A stretch of 24,139 bases of DNA from JAOAJC01 sp964481185 (GTDB taxonomy: Archaea > Nanobdellota > Nanobdellia > Pacearchaeales > GW2011-AR1). The translations under genes were made by a program, and so were the position numbers. The notes under the pieces were generated by a model. It was given only the letters and a program-made list of their open reading frames with translations, was not told where the DNA came from and did no database searches. Below are positions 12,816-19,133 of this stretch, in pieces (position 1 is the first letter of the stretch; the number at the start of each line of letters is the position of its first letter). The DNA lies in assembly GCA_964481185.1 (NCBI GenBank), contig CAYZSY010000008.1, forward strand, positions 1-24,139, in the 5' to 3' direction.

Positions 12816-12992
12816 ATGCCAGGATTTAACAACCGCGGTGGTGGATTCAGACCAAGAAGTTTTGGACCTAGAGAGATGCACAAAGCTGTTTGCGCAGAAT
12901 GCAAGAAAGAATGTGAAGTTCCTTTCAAGCCTATAGAAGGCAAGCCAGTTTACTGCAAAGACTGTTTCAGCAAGCGTAGAGCCGTTGCTTAA
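12816..12992 (+). CDS. Small zinc-ribbon protein (CxxC-x(n)-CxxC)
   Basis: A 58-residue protein with a Gly/Arg-rich start (GFNNRGGGFRPRSFGPREM) and a compact zinc-binding motif, CAECKKECEVPFKPIEGKPVYCKDCF. Similar short domains are widespread in DPANN archaea and in some bacteria; I know no established function, but binding to nucleic acid or to the ribosome is plausible given the basic ends. ATG 12816 is chosen because AGGAGG lies 5 nt upstream. An in-frame ATG at 12765, close to the predicted transcript start, would add 17 residues (MTEKQDF onwards), so two products are conceivable. A perfect 7-bp AT hairpin begins within the stop codon. Confidence 0.75.
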   Translation: MPGFNNRGGGFRPRSFGPREMHKAVCAECKKECEVPFKPIEGKPVYCKDCFSKRRAVA

Positions 12993-13008
12993 ACAAAATA
13001 ATTTGTTT
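12991..13008 (+). terminator. AT-rich hairpin at the zinc-ribbon stop codon
   Basis: AAACAAA, a 4-nt loop and TTTGTTT form a perfect 7-bp stem, followed by T-rich sequence and further T runs to about 13055. It suits a transcription end, though AT pairs make it weak. Confidence 0.35.
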
Positions 13009-13061
13009 TAACTAACTAAGTTATTAATCTTATTTTTAATTTTTTGTTGTTTTTTACTATG

Positions 13062-13093
13062 TCAAGATGCTTGATTTTTTGTTGGCATCTTGA
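13062..13093. repeat. Perfect 9-bp inverted repeat in the intergenic region
   Basis: TCAAGATGC and GCATCTTGA are exact inverted copies separated by 14 nt (TTGATTTTTTGTTG). The surrounding 195 bases hold no open frame. It may be the stem of a small RNA, a terminator or a protein-binding site; no box motifs of C/D guide RNAs were seen. Confidence 0.4.
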
Positions 13094-13141
13094 GCATCCA
13101 AAAGTCTATAAGCGAAATATAGAATTTTTTTGACGCGAATG

Positions 13142-13149
13142 TTTAAATA
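13142..13149 (+). promoter_or_regulatory. TATA-like promoter of the 68-residue zinc ribbon gene
   Basis: TTTAAATA upstream of ATG 13187; a second weaker box, TTTAAAAC, follows at 13154-13161. Either gives a short leader or none. Confidence 0.35.
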
Positions 13150-13186
13150 CTCTTTAAAACATTTTCAATTTATCAAAAAGAGCAGA

Positions 13187-13393
13187 ATGATAAAAAGATG
13201 TATCTATTGCAAGTCAGAAATTGAGCAGGATTCTGTAGTAGATGTCTGCATGAGGTGCGGACATGCTGTCTGGGGTGAGAAAATGTTCAAGGCAATAATA
13301 TCAAACATGGAAGGGGCAAGAAAATCCGGATCTCTCGAGCAGGGCTCTATTTCCACGTTGTCGTTTAAGGTCGCAGAAAAGCTGAAATATTGA
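13187..13393 (+). CDS. Small archaeal zinc-ribbon protein, unknown function
   Basis: A 68-residue protein: CIYCKSEIEQDSVVDVCMRCGHAVWG places two CxxC pairs (Cys5/Cys8 and Cys21/Cys24) in a zinc ribbon, followed by KMFKAIISNMEGARKSGSL and a short tail. The CxxCG-x-x-VWG-x-KMF pattern recurs in hypothetical archaeal proteins as I remember them, but no function is known to me. The frame runs 19 codons further upstream through basic sequence with no family support; ATG 13187 is chosen for the compact zinc ribbon and the promoter placement. A terminator-like hairpin follows. Confidence 0.72.
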   Translation: MIKRCIYCKSEIEQDSVVDVCMRCGHAVWGEKMFKAIISNMEGARKSGSLEQGSISTLSFKVAEKLKY

Positions 13394-13402
13394 TAAAAGG
13401 CC

Positions 13403-13425
13403 AGCTATTAGTTAGCTTTTTAAAC
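13403..13425 (+). terminator. Short hairpin and T run overlapping the eL21 TATA box
   Basis: AGCTA-TTAGT-TAGCT (13403-13417) is followed by TTTT. The T run is also the start of CTTTTTAAAC (13416-13425), centred about 25 nt before the eL21 ATG. One element therefore appears to end the zinc-ribbon transcript and start the next. Confidence 0.4.
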
Positions 13426-13445
13426 CGCTTTTAGTAACTATTTCT

Positions 13446-13706
13446 ATGCTTAAGTACAAGAACATTCACGAGAAAGGGAAATTCTCTCTTATGAGATTTT
13501 TCCAGAAGTTTATGGTCGGAGATTCAGTAGCTGTAGTGAAAAATCTCGGTTTTAAGTTTGGTTATCCAAAAAGATTGCAGGGAAGAACAGGCAAGGTCTT
13601 GGAAAAGAGAGGTTCAGCTTATTATGTGGAAATAAAAGACCTAAATAAACCAAAAAGATATTCAATTAAACCAATCCATCTTAAAAAGATAGAGGTGATG
13701 AAGTGA
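13446..13706 (+). CDS. rpl21e: Large-subunit ribosomal protein eL21
   Basis: Archaeal-eukaryotic ribosomal protein of the large subunit. The 86-residue product has the family SH3-like core: HEKGKFSLMRFFQKFMVGDSVAVV, FGYPKRLQGRTGKVLEKRGSAYYVEI, and KPKRYSIKPIHLKKI at the end. It is slightly shorter than usual (about 95-100), lacking some of the N-terminus. ATG 13446 has a TATA-like element 25 nt upstream, implying a leaderless message. Its TGA overlaps the GTG of rpo4 (GTGA). The order eL21, rpo4, DUF655 is a conserved archaeal arrangement, which supports all three calls. Confidence 0.93.
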   Translation: MLKYKNIHEKGKFSLMRFFQKFMVGDSVAVVKNLGFKFGYPKRLQGRTGKVLEKRGSAYYVEIKDLNKPKRYSIKPIHLKKIEVMK

Positions 13707-14002
13707 TATTGTCAAAAAAACCCCTAAGCTTGGCAGAAGTTAACTCTCTTGTTCCAAAAACAGAGGAGAGAAAGCCAATTCATGATTATTTGAAAAAGTT
13801 TTCTCTGTTATCAAAAGCAGACGCAGATAAATTAGTTGTAGATTTAAGAGGTTTAAACAACCCAAAACTCAAAGAAGAGAATCTTATAAAACTAGCAGAC
13901 TTTCTTCCAAAAGATTTGGAAGATGTAAATAAAGTTCTTAACGAAGCAAATCTTTCTGAAGCAGAAGCAAACGCAATTCTGGGAATAATTAAAAAATATT
14001 GA
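13703..14002 (+). CDS. rpo4: DNA-directed RNA polymerase subunit Rpo4 (RpoF, Rpb4 homolog)
   Basis: Forms the RNA polymerase stalk with Rpo7 and helps open promoter DNA and bind the transcript. The 99-residue product has the Rpb4/HRDC-like pattern: LSLAEVNSLVPK, the HDYLKKFSLLSKADADKLVVDL helix, and LIKLADFLPKDLEDVNKVL followed by LSEAEANAILGII. The start is GTG, overlapping the eL21 stop (GTGA) and preceded by GAGGTG with a 5-nt spacer inside the eL21 gene, so translation is coupled. A 13-codon frame (ATG 14020 to TGA 14061) fills the space to the DUF655 gene and overlaps its ATG; it may be a coupling device or chance. Confidence 0.9.
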   Translation: MILSKKPLSLAEVNSLVPKTEERKPIHDYLKKFSLLSKADADKLVVDLRGLNNPKLKEENLIKLADFLPKDLEDVNKVLNEANLSEAEANAILGIIKKY

Positions 14003-14057
14003 GGCATAAGAATCCAAAAATGAATATTAATAAAATAAATAAAATGGAAAACAAAAT

Positions 14058-14597
14058 ATGACTGAAAAAGAAGACTATGCAATTATAATAGATTACCTTC
14101 CAAACGGCTACCCTCTTGGAGGAAAAATGATGCCGATAGCCCAGGCCATAGGTGAGAAGACACTTACTCTTTTGGAGTTAATCCCAAGAAGGGGAGTTTC
14201 GCTAGAACAAAAAGAAAAAGTTTATATAGGCTCTGAAAAGAGGGATAAGATATACTACATAGCTGGAAGGCTATCATATGACAAGATAACAGAGACTGCG
14301 AAGATCCAACTGCAAGAGTTTGTTGATAAGCTAGTTGCGGAGCAGGAAAAGAAATTTGTAGATTTCTTTAATAATGCTCAGGCAATTAATACAAGGCTTC
14401 ATCAGATAGAACTTCTGCCAGGTTTTGGAAAGAAACATATGCAGGAAATTCTCTCTGCAAGAGAGAAGAAACTATTTGATTCCTTCGAGGATATCAAATC
14501 AAGAATAAGCACTATTCCAGACCCAAAGAAAGCAATAGAAAAAAGGATTTTGGAAGAATTGCTTCAAAAACAGAGATACAATCTCTTTGTAAGATAA
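14058..14597 (+). CDS. DUF655 (COG1491) putative RNA-binding protein
   Basis: Conserved archaeal protein of unknown function, 179 residues. The N-terminal part (DYAIIIDYLPNGYPLGG, PIAQAIGEKTLTLLELIPR, KVYIGSEKRDKIYYIAGRL) looks like an OB-type beta fold. The C-terminal part carries a helix-hairpin-helix-like motif at about 116-133 (IELLPGFGKKHMQEILSAR) and ends RYNLFVR, all typical of the family. The fold suggests nucleic-acid binding, probably RNA. In many archaea it sits between rpo4 and a dimethyladenosine transferase gene; here uS13 follows after one base instead, so the conserved string is broken at this point. Function beyond that is inference from neighbours. Confidence 0.9.
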   Translation: MTEKEDYAIIIDYLPNGYPLGGKMMPIAQAIGEKTLTLLELIPRRGVSLEQKEKVYIGSEKRDKIYYIAGRLSYDKITETAKIQLQEFVDKLVAEQEKKFVDFFNNAQAINTRLHQIELLPGFGKKHMQEILSAREKKLFDSFEDIKSRISTIPDPKKAIEKRILEELLQKQRYNLFVR

Positions 14598-14598
14598 A

Positions 14599-15135
14599 AT
14601 GGCAGAAAAACAAGAAACAAAGGAAAAGAATGAGAAGCAGGCAAAGAAACCTGGAAGACTAGAGAAAGTTGAGAAAAAAAGACCAGAGCAATCTAAGGAA
14701 GAAAATGAGGTTCTTGTAAGAATATTCGGTTACGACATTCCAGGCTCAAGAAATATTTATACTGGGCTAACAAGAATAAAAGGAATTTCCTGGACAATTT
14801 CAAATGCGGTATGCCTAAAACTAGGATTTCCAAAAAGCAAGAAAGTCTCAGAATTATCAAAGCCAGACATTCAAAAAATAGAATCTTTTCTCAAAAATCT
14901 TCCTGTCTATGACTTTCTTAAGAACAGGAGAACAGACATAGAAACTGGCAAGACAGCTCATTTTTTTGGAACAGACCTTGAAATGAAGCGCGATTTTGAT
15001 ATTAAGCGTTTAAGAGAGATAAAATCTTACAGGGGAATAAGGCACGCCCTTAAGCAACCAGTGAGGGGACAAAGAACAAGATCACACTTTAGAAAGAGCG
15101 GGGTAGCTATGGGGGTTAAGAAGAAAGTAGAATGA
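14599..15135 (+). CDS. rps13: Small-subunit ribosomal protein uS13, with charged N-terminal extension
   Basis: Head protein of the small subunit that contacts the P-site tRNA and the inter-subunit bridge. The core starts near residue 37 (VLVRIFGYDIPGSRNIYTGLTRIKG) and includes RRTDIETGK, RLREIKSYRGIRHALKQPVRGQRT and RSHFRKSG, all family hallmarks. The first 36 residues are an added low-complexity tail, almost entirely Lys, Glu, Gln and Arg. It starts 1 nt after DUF655 and overlaps uS4 by ATGA. The gene order uS13-uS4-uS11-rpo3 is the standard archaeal alpha-operon arrangement. Confidence 0.95.
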   Translation: MAEKQETKEKNEKQAKKPGRLEKVEKKRPEQSKEENEVLVRIFGYDIPGSRNIYTGLTRIKGISWTISNAVCLKLGFPKSKKVSELSKPDIQKIESFLKNLPVYDFLKNRRTDIETGKTAHFFGTDLEMKRDFDIKRLREIKSYRGIRHALKQPVRGQRTRSHFRKSGVAMGVKKKVE

Positions 15136-15701
15136 TTAGAAAGAAAAAAAGATATTCAAGACCTAAAAAGGCGTACGAAATTTCTAGAATAAAAGAAGAA
15201 AACGCCCTTCTCAAAAGATACGCCTTGAAAAACAAGCTGGAAGTCTGGAAAAACATCGCGCAGGTAGATTATTTCAGAAGAAGGGCAAAATCTCTTGCAA
15301 AATCCTCATTGGAAGAACAAAATATCTTGTTTAATAAATTAAAAGCTCTCGGCTTAAATACAAACGCAATATCAGATGTTCTTGCTCTTAAAATAGAAGA
15401 CTTGCTTGACAGAAAGCTCCCAACTGTTATTTTTAAGAAAGGAATAGCAAAGACAATACAAGAAGCAAGGCAGATGATTGTTCACAAAAGAATTTTAATA
15501 GATAATAAAATTGTAAACTCTCCAAACTATATAGTTTCACTCGCTGAAGAAGGGTTAATTTCGTTAAAGACCAAGCAACAAAAAGAAAAGGCACAAGACA
15601 AGGCAGATAAAAAAACAGAAGCGCCCCTCAACAAAGAGCAAAATGTTAATTCAAAAGTTGAAGAGAAAAAAGATGAAAAGAAGGAGGAAGTTAAAAAATG
15701 A
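15132..15701 (+). CDS. rps4: Small-subunit ribosomal protein uS4, with Lys/Glu-rich C-terminal extension
   Basis: Early-assembly 16S rRNA-binding protein of the small subunit. It has the archaeal N-terminus (RKKKRYSRPKKAY, RYALKNKLEVWKN, DYFRRRAKSLA), and an S4 RNA-binding domain at about 95-148 (LPTVIFKKGIAKTIQEARQ, VHKRILIDNKIVNSPNYIV). From about 148 the last 42 residues are a low-complexity tail rich in Lys and Glu. It overlaps uS13 and uS11 by ATGA at both ends. A strong GGAGG for uS11 lies within its tail-coding sequence. Confidence 0.95.
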   Translation: MIRKKKRYSRPKKAYEISRIKEENALLKRYALKNKLEVWKNIAQVDYFRRRAKSLAKSSLEEQNILFNKLKALGLNTNAISDVLALKIEDLLDRKLPTVIFKKGIAKTIQEARQMIVHKRILIDNKIVNSPNYIVSLAEEGLISLKTKQQKEKAQDKADKKTEAPLNKEQNVNSKVEEKKDEKKEEVKK

Positions 15702-16261
15702 CTGAAAAGCAAAAACTGAAAGAAGAGGCCAAAGTTGTAAAAGCCGAAGAGAAATTAATAGTTGAGCAGGTTAAGGGAGCGGCAAAGCAAATAAAAGAAA
15801 TAGAAGAAGCCACAACAACTGAGATTAAGGATGTTAAGGAAGAGAAAGTTTTAGAAGAATCAGAAGATAAGGAAGAAAAGAAAAAGCCGGAAAGAGCTGC
15901 TATTGCATATGTTTACAGCTCTTCAAACAACACAATTGTTCATATAACTGACCTTGCAGGAAATACTCTTTCAAGAGTAACAGGTGGAATGATTACAAAA
16001 CATTCAAGATTAAAGTCAAATCCTACAACTGCGATGTTCGTTGCAAAAAAGGCATCAGAAAGAGCAAGGGATTTGGGAATTACGTCTTTATTTATAAGAT
16101 CAAGGGCAAAAACAGGCAGTCCTGGCTTTGGTCCTGGCGGACATGCTGCTGTCAAGACTCTAAGTAAGGAAGGATTTAGGATAATAAGCATGTTGGATAC
16201 AACAAGAGTCCCAAGAGGCGGTCCTAAGCGTAAAGGAGGAAAGCGTGGAAGAAGGGTTTAA
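15698..16261 (+). CDS. rps11: Small-subunit ribosomal protein uS11, with acidic/basic N-terminal extension
   Basis: Platform protein of the small subunit that shapes the E-site region of 16S rRNA. The core starts near residue 64 (ERAAIAYVYSSSNNTIVHITD) and includes VTGGMITKHSRLKSNPTTAM, GITSLFIRSRAK, GPGGHAAVKTLSKEG, and the C-terminal TRVPRGGPKRKGGKRGRRV. The first 63 residues are a charged, helical, low-complexity extension. An internal start at the core is unlikely because no ATG, GTG or ribosome site precedes it, whereas GGAGG lies 10 nt before ATG 15698. It is the last gene before a 96-nt gap that holds two perfect hairpins. Confidence 0.95.
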   Translation: MTEKQKLKEEAKVVKAEEKLIVEQVKGAAKQIKEIEEATTTEIKDVKEEKVLEESEDKEEKKKPERAAIAYVYSSSNNTIVHITDLAGNTLSRVTGGMITKHSRLKSNPTTAMFVAKKASERARDLGITSLFIRSRAKTGSPGFGPGGHAAVKTLSKEGFRIISMLDTTRVPRGGPKRKGGKRGRRV

Positions 16262-16283
16262 GCTCAATGCTTAAATTTAAAAC

Positions 16284-16304
16284 TTCAACTTTTTCAAAGT
16301 TGAA
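16284..16304 (+). terminator. First of two tandem perfect hairpins after uS11
   Basis: TTCAACTTT and AAAGTTGAA pair perfectly over 9 bp around a 3-nt loop (TTC). It is 23 nt after the uS11 stop codon. It may end or attenuate the ribosomal operon, protect the mRNA 3' end, or bind a protein. Confidence 0.5.
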
Positions 16305-16308
16305 TGGG

Positions 16309-16333
16309 TTAAAGATTCCATAGGAATCTTTAA
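16309..16333 (+). promoter_or_regulatory. Second tandem perfect hairpin, overlapping the rpo3 TATA box
   Basis: TTAAAGATTCC and GGAATCTTTAA pair perfectly over 11 bp around ATA. The 3' arm runs into TTTAAAAA (16329-16336), which is centred about 25 nt before the rpo3 ATG and looks like its TATA box. As DNA it would be a dyad operator touching the promoter; as RNA it would be a stem ending the uS11 transcript. Confidence 0.5.
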
Positions 16334-16357
16334 AAAACTCTTTTACATAAAAAAACT

Positions 16358-17056
16358 ATGGAACTTATTAAAAAAACTCCAGAACTTCTTGTTATTAGAA
16401 TGCCTGCAGACGATTCTCTTGCTAATGCTATAAGAAGGAGCGTTGCAGAAGTTCCAACTCTTGCTATAGATGAAGTTGAGATTTTCAGGAACGACTCTCC
16501 TCTTTACGACGAGATGCTTGCCTTAAGATTGGGATTAGTTCCATTGAAAACAGAAAAAGGTATGACTAAGAAAACAAAATCAGGCTTAAAACTATCAAAA
16601 ACAGGTTCGTGCACTGTTTATTCAGGAGATTTAGATGGTAACGCCGAAGTTGTTTATGATAAAATCCCAATAGTTATTCTTGGAGAAGGGCAGAAGCTTG
16701 AATTGGCGGCAACTCCAGCTCTTGGAAAAGGCATTAACCATGCAAAATTCACACCAGGATTATGCTATTACAGGCATCTGTTAGAAATCAGGTCATCTCC
16801 TGAAGCAGAAAAGATAATTCAAAATTCTAATTTCTCTCTTATCAAGCCAGAAAGGAAAGGCCAGAAGTGGATTTGTGATTTAAATGAAGCAGAAGTCGAA
16901 AATATAGAAAAACTAGAGAAAGGCTCGGTCTCTCAATCTGACGAAATGCTTTTGATAATAGAATCTTACGGCAATATGGATGCAAAAGATATTTTGACAA
17001 AATCAATTGGCTCTCTCGAAGAGAATTTGGACAAGTTTGAAAAATCAATTAAGTGA
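16358..17056 (+). CDS. rpo3: DNA-directed RNA polymerase subunit Rpo3 (RpoD), form without Fe-S cluster
   Basis: Platform subunit that pairs with Rpo11 and nucleates polymerase assembly, homologous to half of the bacterial alpha dimer. Family motifs: ANAIRRSVAEVPTLAIDEVEI (22-42), DEMLALRLGLVPLKT (51-65), CTVYSGDLDG (85-94), and LAATPALGKGINHAKFTPGLCYYR (115-138). At 232 residues it is short. The domain that carries a ferredoxin-like Cys cluster in some archaea is reduced, and only Cys85, Cys136 and Cys173 occur, widely spaced, so no [4Fe-4S] cluster is expected. It is separated from uS11 by 96 nt with its own TATA-like element, so it can be expressed apart from the ribosomal genes. Confidence 0.95.
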   Translation: MELIKKTPELLVIRMPADDSLANAIRRSVAEVPTLAIDEVEIFRNDSPLYDEMLALRLGLVPLKTEKGMTKKTKSGLKLSKTGSCTVYSGDLDGNAEVVYDKIPIVILGEGQKLELAATPALGKGINHAKFTPGLCYYRHLLEIRSSPEAEKIIQNSNFSLIKPERKGQKWICDLNEAEVENIEKLEKGSVSQSDEMLLIIESYGNMDAKDILTKSIGSLEENLDKFEKSIK

Positions 17057-17086
17057 TTTTTCTGCACACTTAGTTTCTTAAGAGGT

Positions 17087-17473
17087 TTATACATCCAATC
17101 CAACTTTGTATTTTTCTAATAACCTCATTATTTTGGCATCTTTAAGATGTCCTAAACCTATGAAATTATCCCTGGCGATTACTCTGCCGTCAGTTCTTTT
17201 TACTTCATCTATCTTTATGCTAAGGTAGTTTGACCTAAAGTCATAATTTATAGAGAATTTAGAGACTATGAGCATGCATCCATTGCTGTAGCGGGATTTA
17301 ATTGGGCTTATCTCATCAAGAACTTTTCTAAATTCATCTTTCAAACTAGCAGTCACATCGGAGATAAATCCTTTAATATTCTCTTCATGATACTCCATAA
17401 TCTTCTTAATCTGCTCCTCTGCATTTTCATGCATAATTTTAACAAGCCTGAGGCTTTCTTCTAACTTGTCCAT
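17087..17473 (-). CDS. Hypothetical protein with N-terminal coiled coil
   Basis: A 128-residue soluble protein that I do not recognise. Residues 1 to about 60 are helical and charged with heptad-like spacing (LEESLRLVKIMHENAEEQIKKIM), consistent with a coiled coil. Residues 65-128 look like a mixed beta domain (GCMLIVSKFSINYDF, YLSIKIDEVKR, RVIARDNFIGLGHLKDAKIM). There is no signal peptide, membrane segment or metal motif. It is convergent with rpo3 across 30 nt. An ATTATTAAATGA stretch about 24 nt before the ATG may be its promoter. Codon use is like that of its neighbours, so it is probably a real gene. Confidence 0.6.
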   Translation of the reverse strand: MDKLEESLRLVKIMHENAEEQIKKIMEYHEENIKGFISDVTASLKDEFRKVLDEISPIKSRYSNGCMLIVSKFSINYDFRSNYLSIKIDEVKRTDGRVIARDNFIGLGHLKDAKIMRLLEKYKVGLDV

Positions 17474-17538
17474 ATCGCTAAAGAGAATTATTCATTTAAT
17501 AATATATGTGTGAAATAAAAGATATTTTAATTTTGTCT

Positions 17539-17727
17539 TTAAGTTGTTTTATAATCATTTGGCATTGGTGCATTTAAGAATTTTAGCGGTTCATAGTGGG
17601 AAGAAAGTGTTACTCTACATGAATCTACTCCACTAACAAATCCTACACGATAAAATTGACCACGACCATCTTTTAAATAATTAAGAAACACTAATTGTAA
17701 TACAATTCTTCCTACAAAATCATCCAT
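17539..17727 (-). CDS. Doubtful small open frame, possible gene remnant
   Basis: Sixty-two residues from the only ATG (MDDFVGRIVLQLVFLNYLKDG to PMPNDYKTT), with no family recognised. The frame stays open for about 38 more codons upstream to 17842, overlapping the end of the surface-protein gene in another frame. That upstream part is protein-like (REKINRDLVLSEIVEEIRP) but has no ATG, GTG or TTG. It uses CGT for Arg in places where neighbouring genes favour AGA. It may be a 5'-truncated gene, a frameshifted remnant, or chance. Without it, 17474-17812 would be a 339-base stretch with no other gene visible. Confidence 0.3.
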   Translation of the reverse strand: MDDFVGRIVLQLVFLNYLKDGRGQFYRVGFVSGVDSCRVTLSSHYEPLKFLNAPMPNDYKTT

Positions 17728-17812
17728 TGTAGGTCTTATCTCTTCAACTATTTCACTTAAAACTAAATCCCTGTTTATCTTTTCTCTTCTCCTGTAAATT
17801 ATTGATGTGCTC

Positions 17813-19126
17813 TTAAAACTTAGAACTCTTGAATCCCTTCAGCCTTACAGAACGCCTGAATAGATGCTTTTTATATTTCTTTCTTAAGTAATATACTGCG
17901 ATAGCAGCTGCAATGACCAATAAACTTACAATTACTAGGGCTGTTGTGCTAATAATTAGTGGACCTGTCCCTCCGCCGCTTCCAGAACCTTCATTGTCTG
18001 CTTGCTGGTTCTCATCTCCACTCCCTCCGCCAATTATGGCTGGTATGTAAAGTGGTGTAAAGATTAAAATAGCTCTTTTAGATATAAGGTTGATTGATTT
18101 AAGTCTCAAATTTATATCATTTCTTCCGTCGCTGTCAAGGTCAATATCTTTCTTATCGCCAACACTCATGGAAAAACTATTGCTTCCGTTTATAGTTATA
18201 ATTGCGGTAGTCTCTGTTACATTGGAAACAAGAATTGTATAAAATATTCCTCCAAAGCTGAACTTTACTTTCTCATTATTTCCGAATTCATATTGTATGC
18301 TTGTATTTATCTCCCCTATTGATTTTGTAGAGCCTCCTCCGCCTCCGCTAGCTCCGCCTGCGGATGAAGAAGAGCTTGATGAGCTTGTGACAGGGCAATC
18401 TGTGCAAGTTATACTGCTAGTAACGCTGTCACTCTTTGTGGCAACTCCACCAGAGCCAGTTGCTGCTGCAGTTATTGTAAAAACACAGTTTCCAGATGTT
18501 CCTTGAGTCACTGTCCATGTCCTTGACTGCTTGTTTCCATCTTGCATTCCGCTTATTGTTTTTGAAGAATCTTGATTTGTAATTGTGCACCCTCCAGATA
18601 CAGATGTAAATGTGAGAACAACATCAGTGTTTCCCCCAGACGTAACTTCAGCAGAAGATGTCCAAGTTCCGCTCATTGCAGCACTTGAAGCAGAATTGCT
18701 TACTGTTACAAGGACATTTATGACATTTTCTTTCACATTGTTATCAGCGACATATGTATCAGTTACAGAATCAAGCATTATTCTCGAGAATCCGTTGTTG
18801 CCTGCTTTTGTCGCCCTAAGTCCTGTGAAAGTTATTTCAGCTGTCTGACCAGCGCTGACGCTTGTTCCAGAAGATTGCGGATAGTTTGAGTTTTCAAGCC
18901 AGTTGCTGTTGTCTGGATAGAGTGTTGCAGTGCTCACGCTGCCAGAAGCATCACCATTATTCCTGACTGTGGCTGTGCAAGAAAATACCCCATTTATTGC
19001 AACTTCAGAAGGAGTGCATGAAAATCCAGTCACACTAAAAGATGCAGCTGCAGATACAAGATTAATGCCTAAAGCAAGAGCTATTAAAAGTACTATTGTT
19101 GCAATTATTGTTTTGTTAATTTTCAT
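17813..19126 (-). CDS. Secreted surface protein with C-terminal membrane anchor
   Basis: A 437-residue exported protein. It has an N-terminal signal peptide (MKINKTIIATIVLLIALALG to about 27), then two beta-sandwich-like parts (about 28-145, CARDB-like, with FSCTPSEVAINGVFSCTATVRNNGDASG; and about 150-240, with paired cysteines), then a CTDCP site and a Ser/Gly-rich spacer (about 247-268). A third beta domain (about 270-365) contains DLDSDGRNDI, a calcium-binding-like loop. After a second Gly-rich spacer comes one membrane segment (about 389-413) and a strongly basic cytoplasmic tail. The start is 7 nt after the stop of the giant surface-protein gene, with no ribosome site, so it probably relies on translation of that gene. 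A likely role is anchoring or partnering the giant protein at the cell surface; this is inferred from context. Confidence 0.75.
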   Translation of the reverse strand: MKINKTIIATIVLLIALALGINLVSAAASFSVTGFSCTPSEVAINGVFSCTATVRNNGDASGSVSTATLYPDNSNWLENSNYPQSSGTSVSAGQTAEITFTGLRATKAGNNGFSRIMLDSVTDTYVADNNVKENVINVLVTVSNSASSAAMSGTWTSSAEVTSGGNTDVVLTFTSVSGGCTITNQDSSKTISGMQDGNKQSRTWTVTQGTSGNCVFTITAAATGSGGVATKSDSVTSSITCTDCPVTSSSSSSSSAGGASGGGGGSTKSIGEINTSIQYEFGNNEKVKFSFGGIFYTILVSNVTETTAIITINGSNSFSMSVGDKKDIDLDSDGRNDINLRLKSINLISKRAILIFTPLYIPAIIGGGSGDENQQADNEGSGSGGGTGPLIISTTALVIVSLLVIAAAIAVYYLRKKYKKHLFRRSVRLKGFKSSKF

Positions 19127-19133
19127 GTTGATG

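Noticed and set aside
14020..14061. Thirteen-codon frame between rpo4 and DUF655, overlapping ATGA
   Set aside because: Very AT-rich and low in complexity (Asn, Lys, Ile only); it could be a coupling leader but is too short to list as a gene.
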